This document shows, piece by piece, positions 1 to 9,509 of a DNA stretch of 64,000 nt (the first letter of the stretch is position 1; each line of letters starts with the position of its first letter). Location of the stretch: assembly GCF_020687685.1 (NCBI RefSeq), contig NZ_JAJEWM010000001.1:1-64000 (forward strand). The letters run 5' to 3'. Source of the DNA: Tessaracoccus sp. OS52 (lineage in GTDB: Bacteria; Actinomycetota; Actinomycetes; Propionibacteriales; Propionibacteriaceae). The notes beneath the pieces were generated by a model. The model ran no database searches. It was not told the DNA's origin and was given only the letters and a program-made list of their open reading frames with translations. Made by a program: the position numbers and the translations under genes.

Positions 1-118
1 AGATGCCCTTCTTGAGCGGGTTATGCGGACCTTAGACAAGTCGCATTTTCCCAGGTCAGGAGGGCATTCTCACTCTCCCACGCCGCCCACCGGACACAGT
101 CGATCGGTGGATCGAGGC

Positions 119-1063
119 TTAGTGGTCATAGTTCACCCATTTCTTCTGCAGCCCGAAGTTGACGAGCGTGACCACGAGGATCAGGCCCAGCAGCGCGATC
201 GAGATGGCGGCGGCGTACCCGCGCTGGCCGGAGAACGAGAACGCGGCGTTGAAGTAGTAGTGCACGAGCGTCTGGCCGAACCGCAGCCCCTGCGCGCCCT
301 CGGGCAGCAGCACGTAGGGCAGGCTGAACATCTGGAACATCGAGATGATGTTGGTGGTGGTGACGTAGAACAGCGACGGCGTCAGCAGCGGCAGCGTGAT
401 GTGGCGGAACAGGCGCAGGTGGGTGGCGCCGTCGAGCATCGCCGCCTCCCGGTACATCGTCGGGATGGCCTGCAGGTTGGACAGGACGATGAGCATGGGG
501 ATGGCCGAACTCATGTAGGTCATCGCGACGACGAACACGAGCGTCACGCCGAAATCGGTCCCGAACCAGTTCACCCGATCCCCGCCGGCGCCGGTGATCG
601 CGGCGTTGATGAGGCCGTAGTCGGTGTTGAACAGCCACTGGAACACGAGCAGGATGGACACCGGCATGGTGACCGCGGGCAGGAACAGCACCGTGCGCAG
701 GAGCGTCGAGCCCCGGGAGACTCGGTGGAGCAGGACGGCGCTGAACAGCGAGACGACGACGATGGCCGGCACGCCCAGGGCCACAAACTTCACCGTGTTG
801 CCGACGGCCTGGAGGAACAGTGCGTCGCCGGCGAGGCGCTCGAAGTTCTCCAGGCCCACCCACTGCGAGGGCCCGAAGGCCCCGGTGCGGGTGAAGGACA
901 GGTAGACGTTGTAGCCGAAGCCGAACGCACGGAACACCAGCAGCCCGAGCAGCAGCGGAGCCAGGAATGCGGCTCCGACGAGGGCGGTGTGTCGCCGTTG
1001 CCGGCTCCACCGGAGGCGGCGGATGCTGTCGCCCCCGGTGGAGGTCGCTGTGGTTAGGGTCAT
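119..1063 (-). CDS. CUT1 sugar ABC transporter permease (MalF-like)
   Basis: Integral membrane subunit of a carbohydrate ABC importer. The 314-residue product opens with a basic segment (LRWSRQRRHTALVG) followed by six hydrophobic segments. The EAA loop (YREAAMLDGATHLRLFRHITLPLL) sits in the last third, as in MalF/UgpA-type permeases. The ATG at 1063 is chosen because it overlaps the stop of the binding-protein gene (ATGA, 1060-1063); the 24 residues upstream in the open frame lack transporter character. Cotranscribed with the upstream binding protein. The partner MalG-type permease is not seen and probably lies left of the window. No ATPase is encoded here, typical of actinobacterial CUT1 systems served by a shared ATPase (family knowledge). 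Substrate unknown. Confidence 0.9.
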   Translation of the reverse strand: MTLTTATSTGGDSIRRLRWSRQRRHTALVGAAFLAPLLLGLLVFRAFGFGYNVYLSFTRTGAFGPSQWVGLENFERLAGDALFLQAVGNTVKFVALGVPAIVVVSLFSAVLLHRVSRGSTLLRTVLFLPAVTMPVSILLVFQWLFNTDYGLINAAITGAGGDRVNWFGTDFGVTLVFVVAMTYMSSAIPMLIVLSNLQAIPTMYREAAMLDGATHLRLFRHITLPLLTPSLFYVTTTNIISMFQMFSLPYVLLPEGAQGLRFGQTLVHYYFNAAFSFSGQRGYAAAISIALLGLILVVTLVNFGLQKKWVNYDH

Positions 1064-2340
1064 GAGTCCAGCGACCGCTGGATGACGTCGTTCATCTGGG
1101 CGAGGGCCTCGGGAACGGTGACCGCCTTCGCCCACAGCTGCGGCAGGACGTTGGTGGAGGCCTCGGTCAGGCCCGGGCGGGCCTTCGGGAAGGCGGTGGA
1201 CGGGCGCAGGTAGACGTTCTCACTGGCGACGCGGACGGCGTCGATGTCCTTGATGGCGGAGTTGGCCTCGAACCAGGCGTCCTGGGCTGCGGGGAGGGCC
1301 GGCAGGCCGGCACCGTTTGCCGCGTGCAGACGGGCGCCGTCGAGCGAGGTCATCCAGGCCATGAGCGAGAACGCCTGGTCCTTGGCGGCGGAGTTGGCGT
1401 TGAGCATGTAGCTGAGGCCGTTGGTGTTGCAGGCGAAGTTCCCGTTGGACGAGGGGAGTCGGACGGCGGTCAGCGGCAGGTCGTCGGTGACGGCCTCGCC
1501 GAGCGCCGAGATCTGCCAGCTGGGGATCATGGCGATCGCCAGGTTGCCGGAGGTGAGGGCGGACAGGGCGTCGAAGTCCGCGCGCTCGGCTGGGTTGGGG
1601 GCGAGGCCGAGGTCCATGAGTTCGAGGATCCGGTTGAAGCCGTCCACGGCCTCGTCGGAGTCGATGACGGCCTTGGTGCCGTCCTCCGAGACGAAGCGGC
1701 CGCCGGAGTGGTGGACGGCGTCGCTGCAGCCGAAGGCCAGGTTGGTGTCGTAGCCGATGATGTTGCCCCGGTTGCCGGAGGCGTCGAGCAGCTCCTGGCC
1801 GATGGCCAGCATGTCCTGCCAGGTCCACTCCGGCGACGGCGCGCTGACGCCGTGCTTGTCGAGGATGGCGGGGTTGTAGACCATCACCCAGGCGTCCATG
1901 TCCTTGGGGATGCCGTACTGCTTGCCGTCGAAGTTGTACAGGGAGGTGATCTGGGGCGCGTACTGGGACAGGTCGATCCCGGCCTCGGCGATGCGCTCGT
2001 CGAGCGGCTCGATGGCCCCGCCCTGGACGTACTCGATGGCCTTCGACGACTGCCACATGACGTCGGGGCCCTTGCCCGCGCCGAGGGAGGCGTCGAGCGA
2101 TTGGTAGTACTGGTCCTCGGGCAGGACGTCCAGCCGGACCGTGGAGCTGGAGTTCTTCGCGAACCCGTCGATGGCCGCCTGCACGCCGCCCTTCTGCACG
2201 GCGTCCCAAATCTGCACGATGAGGGCGGCGCTGGCAGCGTCGGGGGCTTTGGAGGCTTCGGGTGAGCAGGCGGCAAGGGCGCTGGCCGCTCCGGCTGCGG
2301 CTGCGAGCGAGAAGAGGCGGCGACGTGAGACAACTGGCAT
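1060..2340 (-). CDS. extracellular sugar-binding lipoprotein, CUT1 family
   Basis: Solute-binding protein of the importer, 426 residues, the usual size for family 1 extracellular binding proteins. The N-terminus has a twin-arginine-like basic start (SRRRLF), a hydrophobic run and a lipobox (LAACSPE), so it is predicted to be exported, possibly by Tat, and lipid-anchored. The body carries typical features such as YGIPKDMDAWVMVYN and PSPEWTWQDM. The start at 2340 is supported by AGGAG six bases upstream and by the signal peptide; the longer open frame reaching 2655 runs back through the operators and into the divergent lacI-type gene and is not coding. First gene of its operon, under two palindromic operators. 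Substrate unknown. Confidence 0.92.
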   Translation of the reverse strand: MPVVSRRRLFSLAAAAGAASALAACSPEASKAPDAASAALIVQIWDAVQKGGVQAAIDGFAKNSSSTVRLDVLPEDQYYQSLDASLGAGKGPDVMWQSSKAIEYVQGGAIEPLDERIAEAGIDLSQYAPQITSLYNFDGKQYGIPKDMDAWVMVYNPAILDKHGVSAPSPEWTWQDMLAIGQELLDASGNRGNIIGYDTNLAFGCSDAVHHSGGRFVSEDGTKAVIDSDEAVDGFNRILELMDLGLAPNPAERADFDALSALTSGNLAIAMIPSWQISALGEAVTDDLPLTAVRLPSSNGNFACNTNGLSYMLNANSAAKDQAFSLMAWMTSLDGARLHAANGAGLPALPAAQDAWFEANSAIKDIDAVRVASENVYLRPSTAFPKARPGLTEASTNVLPQLWAKAVTVPEALAQMNDVIQRSLDS

Positions 2341-2386
2341 GGGTACTCCTTGGGGACGGACACGCGGGGCGTCGGATCTGGCGTTC

Positions 2387-2433
2387 GGGAACGTTCCCTT
2401 AGTGCGACGTACGGTAGCGTTGGGAACGTTCCC
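2387..2433. promoter_or_regulatory. Two identical LacI-type operators in a divergent promoter
   Basis: The perfect palindrome GGGAACGTTCCC occurs at 2387-2398 and again at 2422-2433, 35 bp centre to centre. They lie between the divergent binding-protein gene (start 2340) and the LacI-family gene (start 2507). The central CG and dyad symmetry are typical of LacI/PurR sites. The spacing puts both sites on roughly the same helix face region, allowing cooperative binding. I infer they are targets of the adjacent regulator. I could not identify convincing -35/-10 boxes by eye. Confidence 0.8.
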
Positions 2434-2506
2434 GACGGACTGTAACCACGAGATGTGACCAGCCGACGACGTGAAGATGAACAGCTGATTAACGAGAGGA
2501 CGTCTG

Positions 2507-3523
2507 ATGGAGCAGGAAAGGGTTCGCCCGGCCACCCTCATGGACGTGGCCAGGAGGAGCGGCTTCTCCAAGTCCGTGGTGTCTAGGGCCCTGCTCGGGC
2601 AGCCGGGGGTCAGGGCCGAGACGGCCGAGACCATCCGCGAGGTGGCCAAGAGCATGCACTACCAGCCCAACCCGTCGGCCCAGGCGCTCGTCGGTGCCCG
2701 CACCGCCACGCTCGGTCTGGTGCTTCGGGACCCCAGCTCCGCCTACTACGCCGAACTCGCCCGGGAGATCCACACCCGGGCCGATTCGGCGAGCTACCGC
2801 GTGATCTCGGTGAGCCACGGCCCGGGCGACGGCGGGTTCGACTCCGCGCTGCGCCACCTCATACAGCTGCAGCTCGACGGCCTGATAGTTTCCAGTTCCG
2901 TCGTCGCTCCCGAGCGGATCGCCGCGGTCAGCAAGCAGATCCCCACCGTCGTCGTGGGGCGCGGACACCTCGACGACAACTCCGTGGCCTCCGTGGCGCT
3001 GGCGCGGGCGGCGTCCCGGGAGCTCGTCGACGCCGCGGCCGCGGGCGGGCACTCCCACATCGGGCTGCTTCACCACGAGCAGGTCTCCTCACCCACGCAG
3101 TACGAGCGCAACATCGCGACGACGGAGTACGCGGAGTCGCTCGGGCTGCGGGTCAGCCGACAGACGGTGAGCTCTCCACCGACGTCCCGTGAGCTGGACG
3201 CGGTGGTCGACGCCGGGGCGTCGCTGGTGCTGTGCGCGTCGGACCCGCTGGCGCTCACGCTCCTCGTCCGCCTCGAAGAGCGCGGCCTGTCCGTGCCCAG
3301 CCAGGTCGGCGTCGTGGGTTTCGACGGCATCGGCGCCTACGCGCACCCGTACCTCGGCCTGGCCAGCTACCGTCTCCCGATCGAGGAGATGGCCCGGGAG
3401 AGCGTGAGGCTGCTGTTGGAGCTGATGTCCGACGCCGCACCCACCGGCCCCCTGCAGGTGGAGGTCTCCGGGAGGGTCGTCGCCGGCCGGACGGCGAACC
3501 TGCACGTCACCACGCAAGGATGA
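2507..3523 (+). CDS. LacI-family transcriptional regulator
   Basis: 338 residues. N-terminal helix-turn-helix (TLMDVARRSGFSKSVVSRALLGQPGV, about residues 10-36) and hinge helix (NPSAQALVGART), then a periplasmic-binding-protein-like effector domain (LGLVLRDPSSAYYAELAREI; VGVVGFDGIGAYAHPYLGLASYRLP). Divergent from the sugar importer and probably its local repressor, acting through the GGGAACGTTCCC sites. Its stop overlaps the ATG of the phosphatase gene (ATGA at 3520-3523), so the two are translationally coupled. Effector unknown. Confidence 0.93.
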   Translation: MEQERVRPATLMDVARRSGFSKSVVSRALLGQPGVRAETAETIREVAKSMHYQPNPSAQALVGARTATLGLVLRDPSSAYYAELAREIHTRADSASYRVISVSHGPGDGGFDSALRHLIQLQLDGLIVSSSVVAPERIAAVSKQIPTVVVGRGHLDDNSVASVALARAASRELVDAAAAGGHSHIGLLHHEQVSSPTQYERNIATTEYAESLGLRVSRQTVSSPPTSRELDAVVDAGASLVLCASDPLALTLLVRLEERGLSVPSQVGVVGFDGIGAYAHPYLGLASYRLPIEEMARESVRLLLELMSDAAPTGPLQVEVSGRVVAGRTANLHVTTQG

Positions 3524-4374
3524 AGCACATGGAATGGTTGTACCCGGGCCCCGAGCTCCTCGCTGAACTGGGCGACGTGGCGGTCGGGGTGGCGCACAGC
3601 TGCGGCCGCCTGATCGTCGACGAACGCCCCAGCCTGGTGGAGGTGGCCGGCACCAAGTCCTCGACGGTGGACGTGGTGACCGTCATGGACCGCAGGAGTG
3701 AGTCACTGGCCAGGGACATCCTCGCAGGCGCCCGGTGCGAGGACGGGCTGCTGGGGGAGGAAGGCCTGGACCGCTCGGGCTCCAGCGGCCTGACGTGGGT
3801 GATCGACCCCATCGACGCCACCGTCAACTACCTCTACGACGTCCCCGGCTACGCGGTCTCCGTTGCCGCCGTGATCGGTGACCCGCGGGTGGAGGGTGGC
3901 TGGCGGCCGGTGGCCGGCGCCGTCTTCAACCCGGTGCTGGACGAGATGTTCTCCGCGCAGCTCGGCAGGGGAGCGCAGCTGGACTCCCCCAGGGGCCGGA
4001 CCCGGCTGGAGCCCCGGCCCGCGTTGGCGCTTGAGCACTCGCTGGTGGCCACCGGGTTCGGTTACGACGCGTCCCAGCGGGCGTGGCAGGGCCGTGCCGT
4101 GGCGGAACTCCTACCGAGGGTCCGCGACATCCGACGCTCTGGGTGCGCGTCGCTGGACCTGTGCGCCGTCGCGCTCGGGCGGGTCGACGCCTACTACGAG
4201 ACCGGGCTGAACCCGTGGGACTTCGCGGCTGGTTGGCTGGTGGCGTCGGAGTCGGGGCTCTGCGTCCGCGGGCTCGGCACCCAGCACCCCTCCGGCCGGT
4301 TGACGGTGGCGGGCCGGACGGAGATCTGCGAGGAACTGGCCCAGCTCACCAGCCGGCACCTGCCCGCCGACTGA
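3520..4374 (+). CDS. inositol monophosphatase-family phosphatase
   Basis: 284 residues, normal length for the Mg-dependent inositol-phosphatase/FBPase/CysQ superfamily. Visible metal-site motifs are GEEG (third-ligand Glu), WVIDPIDATVNY (canonical DP[IL]DGT, here with Ala for Gly) and the C-terminal NPWDFAAGWLVASESG. It hydrolyses a small phosphate ester; the exact substrate (inositol-P, sugar-P, histidinol-P) cannot be read. The ATG at 3520 overlaps the regulator stop. Its place in a sugar-import locus suggests a sugar- or polyol-phosphate role, which is inference. The Gly-to-Ala change is mild and the other ligands look intact. Confidence 0.88.
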   Translation: MKHMEWLYPGPELLAELGDVAVGVAHSCGRLIVDERPSLVEVAGTKSSTVDVVTVMDRRSESLARDILAGARCEDGLLGEEGLDRSGSSGLTWVIDPIDATVNYLYDVPGYAVSVAAVIGDPRVEGGWRPVAGAVFNPVLDEMFSAQLGRGAQLDSPRGRTRLEPRPALALEHSLVATGFGYDASQRAWQGRAVAELLPRVRDIRRSGCASLDLCAVALGRVDAYYETGLNPWDFAAGWLVASESGLCVRGLGTQHPSGRLTVAGRTEICEELAQLTSRHLPAD

Positions 4375-4388
4375 TTGACGCAACGCAA

Positions 4389-4416
4389 GAGGGCCGGCCC
4401 ACGCGGGCCGGCCCTC
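4389..4416. terminator. Bidirectional intrinsic terminator-like hairpin
   Basis: Perfect 12-bp stem (GAGGGCCGGCCC / GGGCCGGCCCTC) with a 4-base ACGC loop, between the convergent phosphatase gene (ends 4374) and the glycosidase pseudogene (ends 4448). There is no long T-run, as is usual in high-GC actinobacteria. Confidence 0.85.
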
Positions 4417-4447
4417 GCTCGTGGGTCCCATCAGGACCCGGGGTTTG

Positions 4448-7400
4448 CTAGTTGGTGCCAGCGCCGACGGTGAGCGCCAGGCTGGCAGTGATGCCGCCGG
4501 TGCGCACCGAGATCGTGGTGGATCCGGCGCCGGTCGCGGTGACCTCGCCGGTCACGGCGTCGACGGTGGCCACGGCGGTGTTCGAGCTGGTCCACACGTG
4601 CGACATCGGGGTCGCCACCGGGATGACCGGCGGGTTGGCGATGTTCGCGCCGTTGGTGTTCACGGCCGTGGCCGTGTACTGCTTGGTCTCGCCCACGGCC
4701 AGCGCGTCGTCGGCGCCCTGGTCGATGGCCACCGACTTGAGCAGCGGCTCGACAGCGAACTGCACCGTGCCGTCGGGGTTGACGTGGAGCAGGCCGAAGT
4801 GGAAGAAGCCACCCTGGTCGGCCGCGTAGTACGGCGGGGTGCCGACGTCGGCGATGGTCAGCTGCGGGATCCCCGCGTCGGTGGGCTTGCCCTGCGGGTC
4901 GAGCACCAGGTTGGCGAACCCGCGGGAGTGGCCGTGCAGGACCACGACGCGCTTGTCGGGATTGGCTTCACGGTAGTTCTGGATGATCTCCAGGAACTGC
5001 TCGGCCTCCCAGCGGTTCGACGCCTGGCTGGTCTTGCTCGGCGAGGGGTCGTGGATGGGCATGTGGATGCCGACGAACACCACGGGTGTCTCCGCCGCGT
5101 CGAGCTGCTCGACGAACCACGGGAACTGCTCCTCCGCGGGCACCTGCTGGGAGTCGGATCCCTGGATGGAGCCGGTGGAGTTGTCCACCCCGATGAACGT
5201 CACGCCCGGTCGCGTGAACGAGAAGTGGGTGTCCTGCTGGAAGACGGAGTAGAAGTTGCCGTCGGCCGGCTCGGGCCCGTTGCTGATCTCGTGGTTGCCC
5301 ACGACGTTGTACAGCGGGGCGCCGAAGCCCTCCCACATGGCCTTGCCGTAGGCGAGGTCGGTGAGGATGCCGGTGTCGGAGGTGTCGCCGAGGCTCACCG
5401 TCACCTCCGGGCGCGCCACCTCCGGGAGCGGTGCCACGGTCTGTCCCTCGGTGGTGGTGTAGGACTCGCCCTTGATTCGCCTGGTCATGTTCTCGACGGT
5501 CACCGCGCTGGTGGAGTCGGGGATGTTGGCGCGCAGGTGGGCGTCGGAGCCCATGATGAAGGTCTCACCGCCGGGCTTGAAGTTGGCGGAGTCCTGTTCG
5601 TGGATCAGCCATTCGGGGTTGTTGGAGCTGATCGCCTCGTAGGGGGTTTCGTCGGCGGGGGTGCCGGCGGGGTAGTCGACGCGCAGCTCGGCCAGCGAGA
5701 ACGTGCCGGTGGAGGCGTTGGTGGCGTACTGCCCGACGAAGCTGATGTCCTGGATGGTCAGCGGGTAGTCGGTGAACACGCCGCGCTTGATGCTCTTGCT
5801 CAGCTCCACCCACTTGCCGTAGTGCTGCTTCGGGTCGAGTGCGGTCCACAGGCCCATGTAGTGGCCGGCGGCGTCGCGGACGTTGAACACGATCCACGAC
5901 TGCGGCGGGGCAGGGCTGTCGATCTTGAACTTGAAGAACAGGTTCTCGGGCACCTGGCCCAGTTCGTTCTTGTCGGCCAGGACGCCGGCCCCGTTGTTCG
6001 GGCTCAGGCGGATCCGGTTCTGCTCGGTGGTGTTGGCGAAGGAGAAGTCCACCTTCAGCGCCTTTTCCTGCGTGGAGTCCGCCGGGACGTCGGTGGTCTC
6101 ACCGGGGTGGCCCTGCTGGACGGTGGTCGCGCCCGGGCCGGTGACGGTCATCTCCCAGTCAGCCGGGCTGTCTGCCACCACGAGCGACTTCAGGACGACG
6201 CCGACGCGGACGTCGGCCGTCGCGCCCACGCCGCCGACGGTGGCGCTCAGCTGGACGCCGCCGTTGCCCGATGCCGCGGCCTTGAACACGCCCGTGGAGG
6301 CGTCTAGGTTGCCGAGGTCGGTGTTGTCGAGTCCCCAGGCGACCGCCGACGGCTCGACCGTCACGGGCGCCTCGTCGCCGTTGGAGCCCTGCACGACGAA
6401 CTCCTGCGACTCGCCGTTCTTGACGCCGAGCTTGTCGGGGCTGATGGTGAGGTCGCTGAACTGCTCTGCGACCTTGACGGAGATGACGGTCTGCGCGGAG
6501 CCCGCGCGCGCGATCAGCGTGCCCGCACCCTTGTTCTTCGGCGTGAAGACGCCGTTGTCCCAGGTGCCCAGGCGGCTGGGGTTGACGCTCACCTGGACGG
6601 GGTCGGCGCTGGGGTTGCCGGCCGCGTCGGTGGCGTAGGCCGGGACCTTGGAGGCCGCGCCGACGGCGGTCGAGAGCTTGGCGCCGTCGTTGATGACCAC
6701 GTTGGTGGCCGCTGAGGGGGCTTCCGCCGTCGAGTAGACGAACAGGCCGTTGGTGACAGGGCGCTCGGCCAGGTCGGAGGGGCTGTTGACGATCGAGGCC
6801 TGGGTGTCGCCGGGCTGCCGGACCACCATCTCGGTGGAGCCGCCGCCGTCGACGAGGATGGCGTCGGTCACGCCCAGGGACTTCAGGTAGGAGGCGACGT
6901 GTACCCAGTTGACGCCGAGCGCGGTGTCGGCGTTGCGCTGGCCGTCCATGACCACCATGACGAGGCGACCGTCAGCGGTGCTGCCGACGGCGGTCTCCGG
7001 GTGGAGGCCCGAGGGCATCTTCTCGGTTGGGGTCGTCGTGGACCTCGCCGTTCTTGAGCATGAGGCCCGAGCCCTGGATGAGCTGCTCGATGTTGTTGTT
7101 GGGGCTGATCTGGTGCGTCGTGGTCAGCGTGGTGCCGACGGCGACGTTGTCCAGGATCCAGCGGCCACTGGCGCTGTCGGGGGTGCCGCCGACGAGGCCG
7201 TAGTGGTCGTCGGTGAGCGAGGTCTCGGTGGAGACGCCGGTGACCTGGATGGTCTTGCCGCCGTCGTCGGAGGTGCCGAGCGCGACGACGTGCTGGCCGC
7301 CGAACCAGGTCGTGGCCACCGCACCGAGGCGCGGGGTGATCATCGTGATGCCGTCGGCCTTGGCGTCGGCGAGGGTGTTGATGGAGGTCAGCGGGCGCGT

Positions 7401-8099
7401 GGCGGCGCCGGCGGCGACCGAGCCGGTGAACTTCTGGGGGCCGTAGGCCACCGAGCCGTCGTCGAGGATGGCGATGGTGGCCTCGAGGTTGGCCGTCGGG
7501 CTCTTCCAGATCTCGCCGTCGACGATCTCGCCGTCGATGGCCTGCCCGGAGGCGTGCATGTGGAAGTAGCCGCCGTTGATGCCCGCGACGGCGCCGGTGC
7601 GGTGGGCCATCGAGGTGAGGGTCTCGTTGCCCGGGTCGATGACGGAATCGTTGGAGACGACGGTGCGGACGCGCACGTTGGGGTCGCCCATGTCGGCGGT
7701 GACGACGTGGATCGGCACGCGCCCCTCGACGGAGTCGATGGTCTCGCTGAACGCCGAGACCCCGTTGGTGACGGGAACGGGCTTGGTGGTGGTGCGGTCA
7801 GTGATCGTCGCCCAGGCGTCCAGCTGCTGCGGCATCCAGGTGGTCTGTGGCGTCGGTTCGACTGCACCCGTCGGGGTGACCAGCCCGCCGGCAAGCATGG
7901 CCCCCACGATGAGCACCGCGGCGCCAGCGCGGCGCCGGGGACTCTTTGTCCTTGTGAATCGGTTTTCTATGTGCGCATGTTGGCAGTCAACCCTCGCCCG
8001 GGGTCGGTAACGCGACGACTGCCATAACGCGACGTATACGGGGGATGAACTCTTGGTGACGCGGAGGGCGGTGGGGTTTGGAGCGCTGGATCCGCTCAC
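4448..8099 (-). pseudogene. Secreted phosphodiester glycosidase-metallophosphoesterase, frameshifted
   Basis: One gene in two overlapping frames. The 5' part (8099 to about 7015) holds a hydrophobic signal segment after a basic patch (SPRRRAGAAVLIVGAM) and the first half of an NAGPA-type phosphodiester glycosidase domain (AGINGGYF; GSGLMLKNGEVHDDPNRE). The 3' part (about 7015 to 4448) continues it (LHPETAVGSTADGRLVMVVMDGQ; VDGGGSTEMV), then Ig-like and carbohydrate-binding-like segments. A calcineurin-type metallophosphoesterase follows (SDAH; GDTSDTG; GNHEI; GIHMP; GHSR) and last a Big2-like domain. Joining the frames needs removal of one base near 7009-7015 (CGAGAAGATGCCC). The metallophosphatase has GHSR where GHxH is usual. 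The start is uncertain: the only early start codon in frame is a GTG at 8099 with no good ribosome site. Likely role: trimming phosphodiester-linked sugars of cell-wall or extracellular glycans. Confidence 0.75.
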
Positions 8100-8164
8100 C
8101 GAATGTCAGTAGGGCCCGATAGGTTCCGAAATGTCAACTCGTCAAGGCTTCGCAAGGGGGCCAG

Positions 8165-8530
8165 CGGTGATGCACACGGGCGTGTCCTTCGAGGAAAGGC
8201 GCGAGAGCCCCTCGCTCGGAGTCGATCTCTACGAGTAGCAGCGGGAGGCGCTCGGACATGGCAACGTGCTGCACGGAGGGGGCATCCAGGTGGTCACTGG
8301 CGCCGGCAAGACGAGGATCGGCGTGGCGGCGATCGCAGACGCTGTCGCCGTCGGGCTCCGATCGGTTGTGAGAGGGAGGCGATTGCTGTGCAACATCCGG
8401 CGGCGAGACGTCGCTCGAGTAACCTTGGGCGAGCAGCAGATGGAGGTCCGGACCATCCAAGGGCAGATACCCGAGCGGATCGTTGCGACGACCTCGGCCG
8501 CAGGTGAGTTAGCAATGGATGGGTTGTCGG
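8165..8530 (+). pseudogene. SF2 DEAD/DEAH helicase N-terminal remnant
   Basis: Reading plus frame with an in-frame TAG at 8230: SPSLGVDLYE-stop-QREALGHG, then GGGIQVVTGAGKTRIGVAAIADAV. The YxxQREAL motif followed by a TGAGKT Walker A is the start of SF2 helicases fused to or partnered with nucleases in defence loci. Similarity fades after about 8400 (a possible VATTSAAG motif Ia/Ib near 8490). It abuts the transposase remnant, so it is a truncated, decayed gene. It is not a copy of the intact helicase at 20103-22241, whose Walker A context differs (ILKMATGTGKTKTS). Confidence 0.5.
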
Positions 8531-8540
8531 TCTGGTTCGG

Positions 8541-9045
8541 CTTGTCACCGGCTAGGGCGAGGACGTGGCAGGGGTCCATCACCGCCGTGGCTTCGGGGAC
8601 GGCCTCGGTGGTGGCGGTCTTGATGCCTGTGAACCCCATTAGTGGCGACGGTCTCCACCCGCGCATTGAACTCTCCACTTTGGGCGTCGAGCCAAGTCTT
8701 GATCGCCTGCTTCGAGAGGACTCGACCATGTCCATTAGGCGGAAAGGCCGGTCCCGTATCCGACTGGGTGAGGTCGATGACCACGGTGACGAACTTGTCG
8801 CGATGGCGGGTGTGGCGCCAACAGCGCTCATCGACAGCGATCACTGCACGCTATCCAGGCGGGTGGTCGATCAAGACCTGCTGGCCGAGCTCGGCCACGG
8901 CGTCGTGGGCGGTGTCCCGCGCGGTCTGCAACACGGCGGCGACTGCGCTGATCCGGGTGTGGTCGAGGACCAACTGCTGCAACGCCCACCACGTCGCCGC
9001 GCGGCTTCCAGCACAGCCTGTGGAGATCAGACTGGTTGTTCGTTC
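8541..9045 (-). pseudogene. ISL3-family transposase fragment
   Basis: Central part of an ISL3-type DDE transposase in decayed form. In one frame, read leftwards, are LDHTRISAVAAVLQTARDTA, a TAG stop at 8852-8854, then AVDERCWRHTRHRDKFVTVV. A second frame gives RLMDMVE, the first resumes with SKQAIKTWLDA, and the second returns with GFTGIKTATTEAVPEATAV followed by MDPCHVLALAGD. The AVDE...VMDP..V pattern is characteristic of ISL3. At least three frameshifts and one stop make it non-functional. No terminal repeats were recognised. It marks the left edge of the island. Confidence 0.75.
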
Positions 9046-9062
9046 GCCCGGCTTTCGACGCG

Positions 9063-9467
9063 TCAGGTGCGATTGGAGACCGGCTCCAGGAGGCGCTTGA
9101 TACTTCTCACCTCGCCATGCGAGAGCGCAGCCTTGTATGCGTCGCGAACGAGCTCCGGAACCCGACCACGCGAGGGGACATCGAAGCCGTTCTCCCTCGC
9201 CCAGTCTCGCAGGAGTCGGGATGAGGGCTCGTTGTCAGCTTGATTGCCTTCGGCAGCGCGACGGCGTTGAGGTGCTGCGCCGACCTCCTTCTGGGCGGAG
9301 GAGACGAACGGGGCGAGCGCTTCGCGCAGTGCAGACTGCTCGTCGGGTGCCAGATCTATCTCATAATCCGTCCCGTCCAGGCTGAATTGAACGCTCACCT
9401 CGGTACTACCCGAGATCTCGACCCCGCTCAGGTCTGAGTAATAGGCAATGACTGTTCGCCGCGCCAT
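9063..9467 (-). CDS. lsr2: Lsr2-family nucleoid-associated protein
   Basis: 134 residues. Begins MARRTVIAYYSDLSG and has the Lsr2 beta-sheet dimerisation domain (GTDYEIDLAPDEQSALREAL, about residues 30-55). After a charged linker comes the C-terminal DNA-binding domain (RDWARENGFDVPSRGRVPELV), with SRGR as the AT-hook-like minor-groove motif. The ATG at 9467 has AGGGGAAG upstream; six extra residues in the open frame to 9485 are discounted. It is 42 bp downstream of dndA on the same strand, so probably cotranscribed. Lsr2 proteins bridge and silence AT-rich foreign DNA (family knowledge). An island-borne copy may tune expression of the dnd genes or act elsewhere. Confidence 0.9.
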   Translation of the reverse strand: MARRTVIAYYSDLSGVEISGSTEVSVQFSLDGTDYEIDLAPDEQSALREALAPFVSSAQKEVGAAPQRRRAAEGNQADNEPSSRLLRDWARENGFDVPSRGRVPELVRDAYKAALSHGEVRSIKRLLEPVSNRT

Positions 9468-9509
9468 GTTGACTTCCCCTTCCATGTGGTTCGCTTCGAG
9501 TTTCGCTCG

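Noticed and set aside
1-118. Possible start of the second permease gene on the minus strand (TTG at 39, SKVRITRSRRAS)
   Set aside because: Only 13 codons are visible, the start codon is TTG and the ribosome site is weak; not enough to call.
4421-6307. Long plus-strand open frame (628 codons)
   Set aside because: Low-complexity Gly/Val/Arg/His-rich product antisense to the conserved metallophosphoesterase; a GC-driven shadow.
8165-8530. Helicase stump as a duplicated piece of the intact PLD-helicase
   Set aside because: Walker A surroundings differ (VVTGAGKTRIGVAA versus KMATGTGKTKTSMI), and no PLD domain precedes it.
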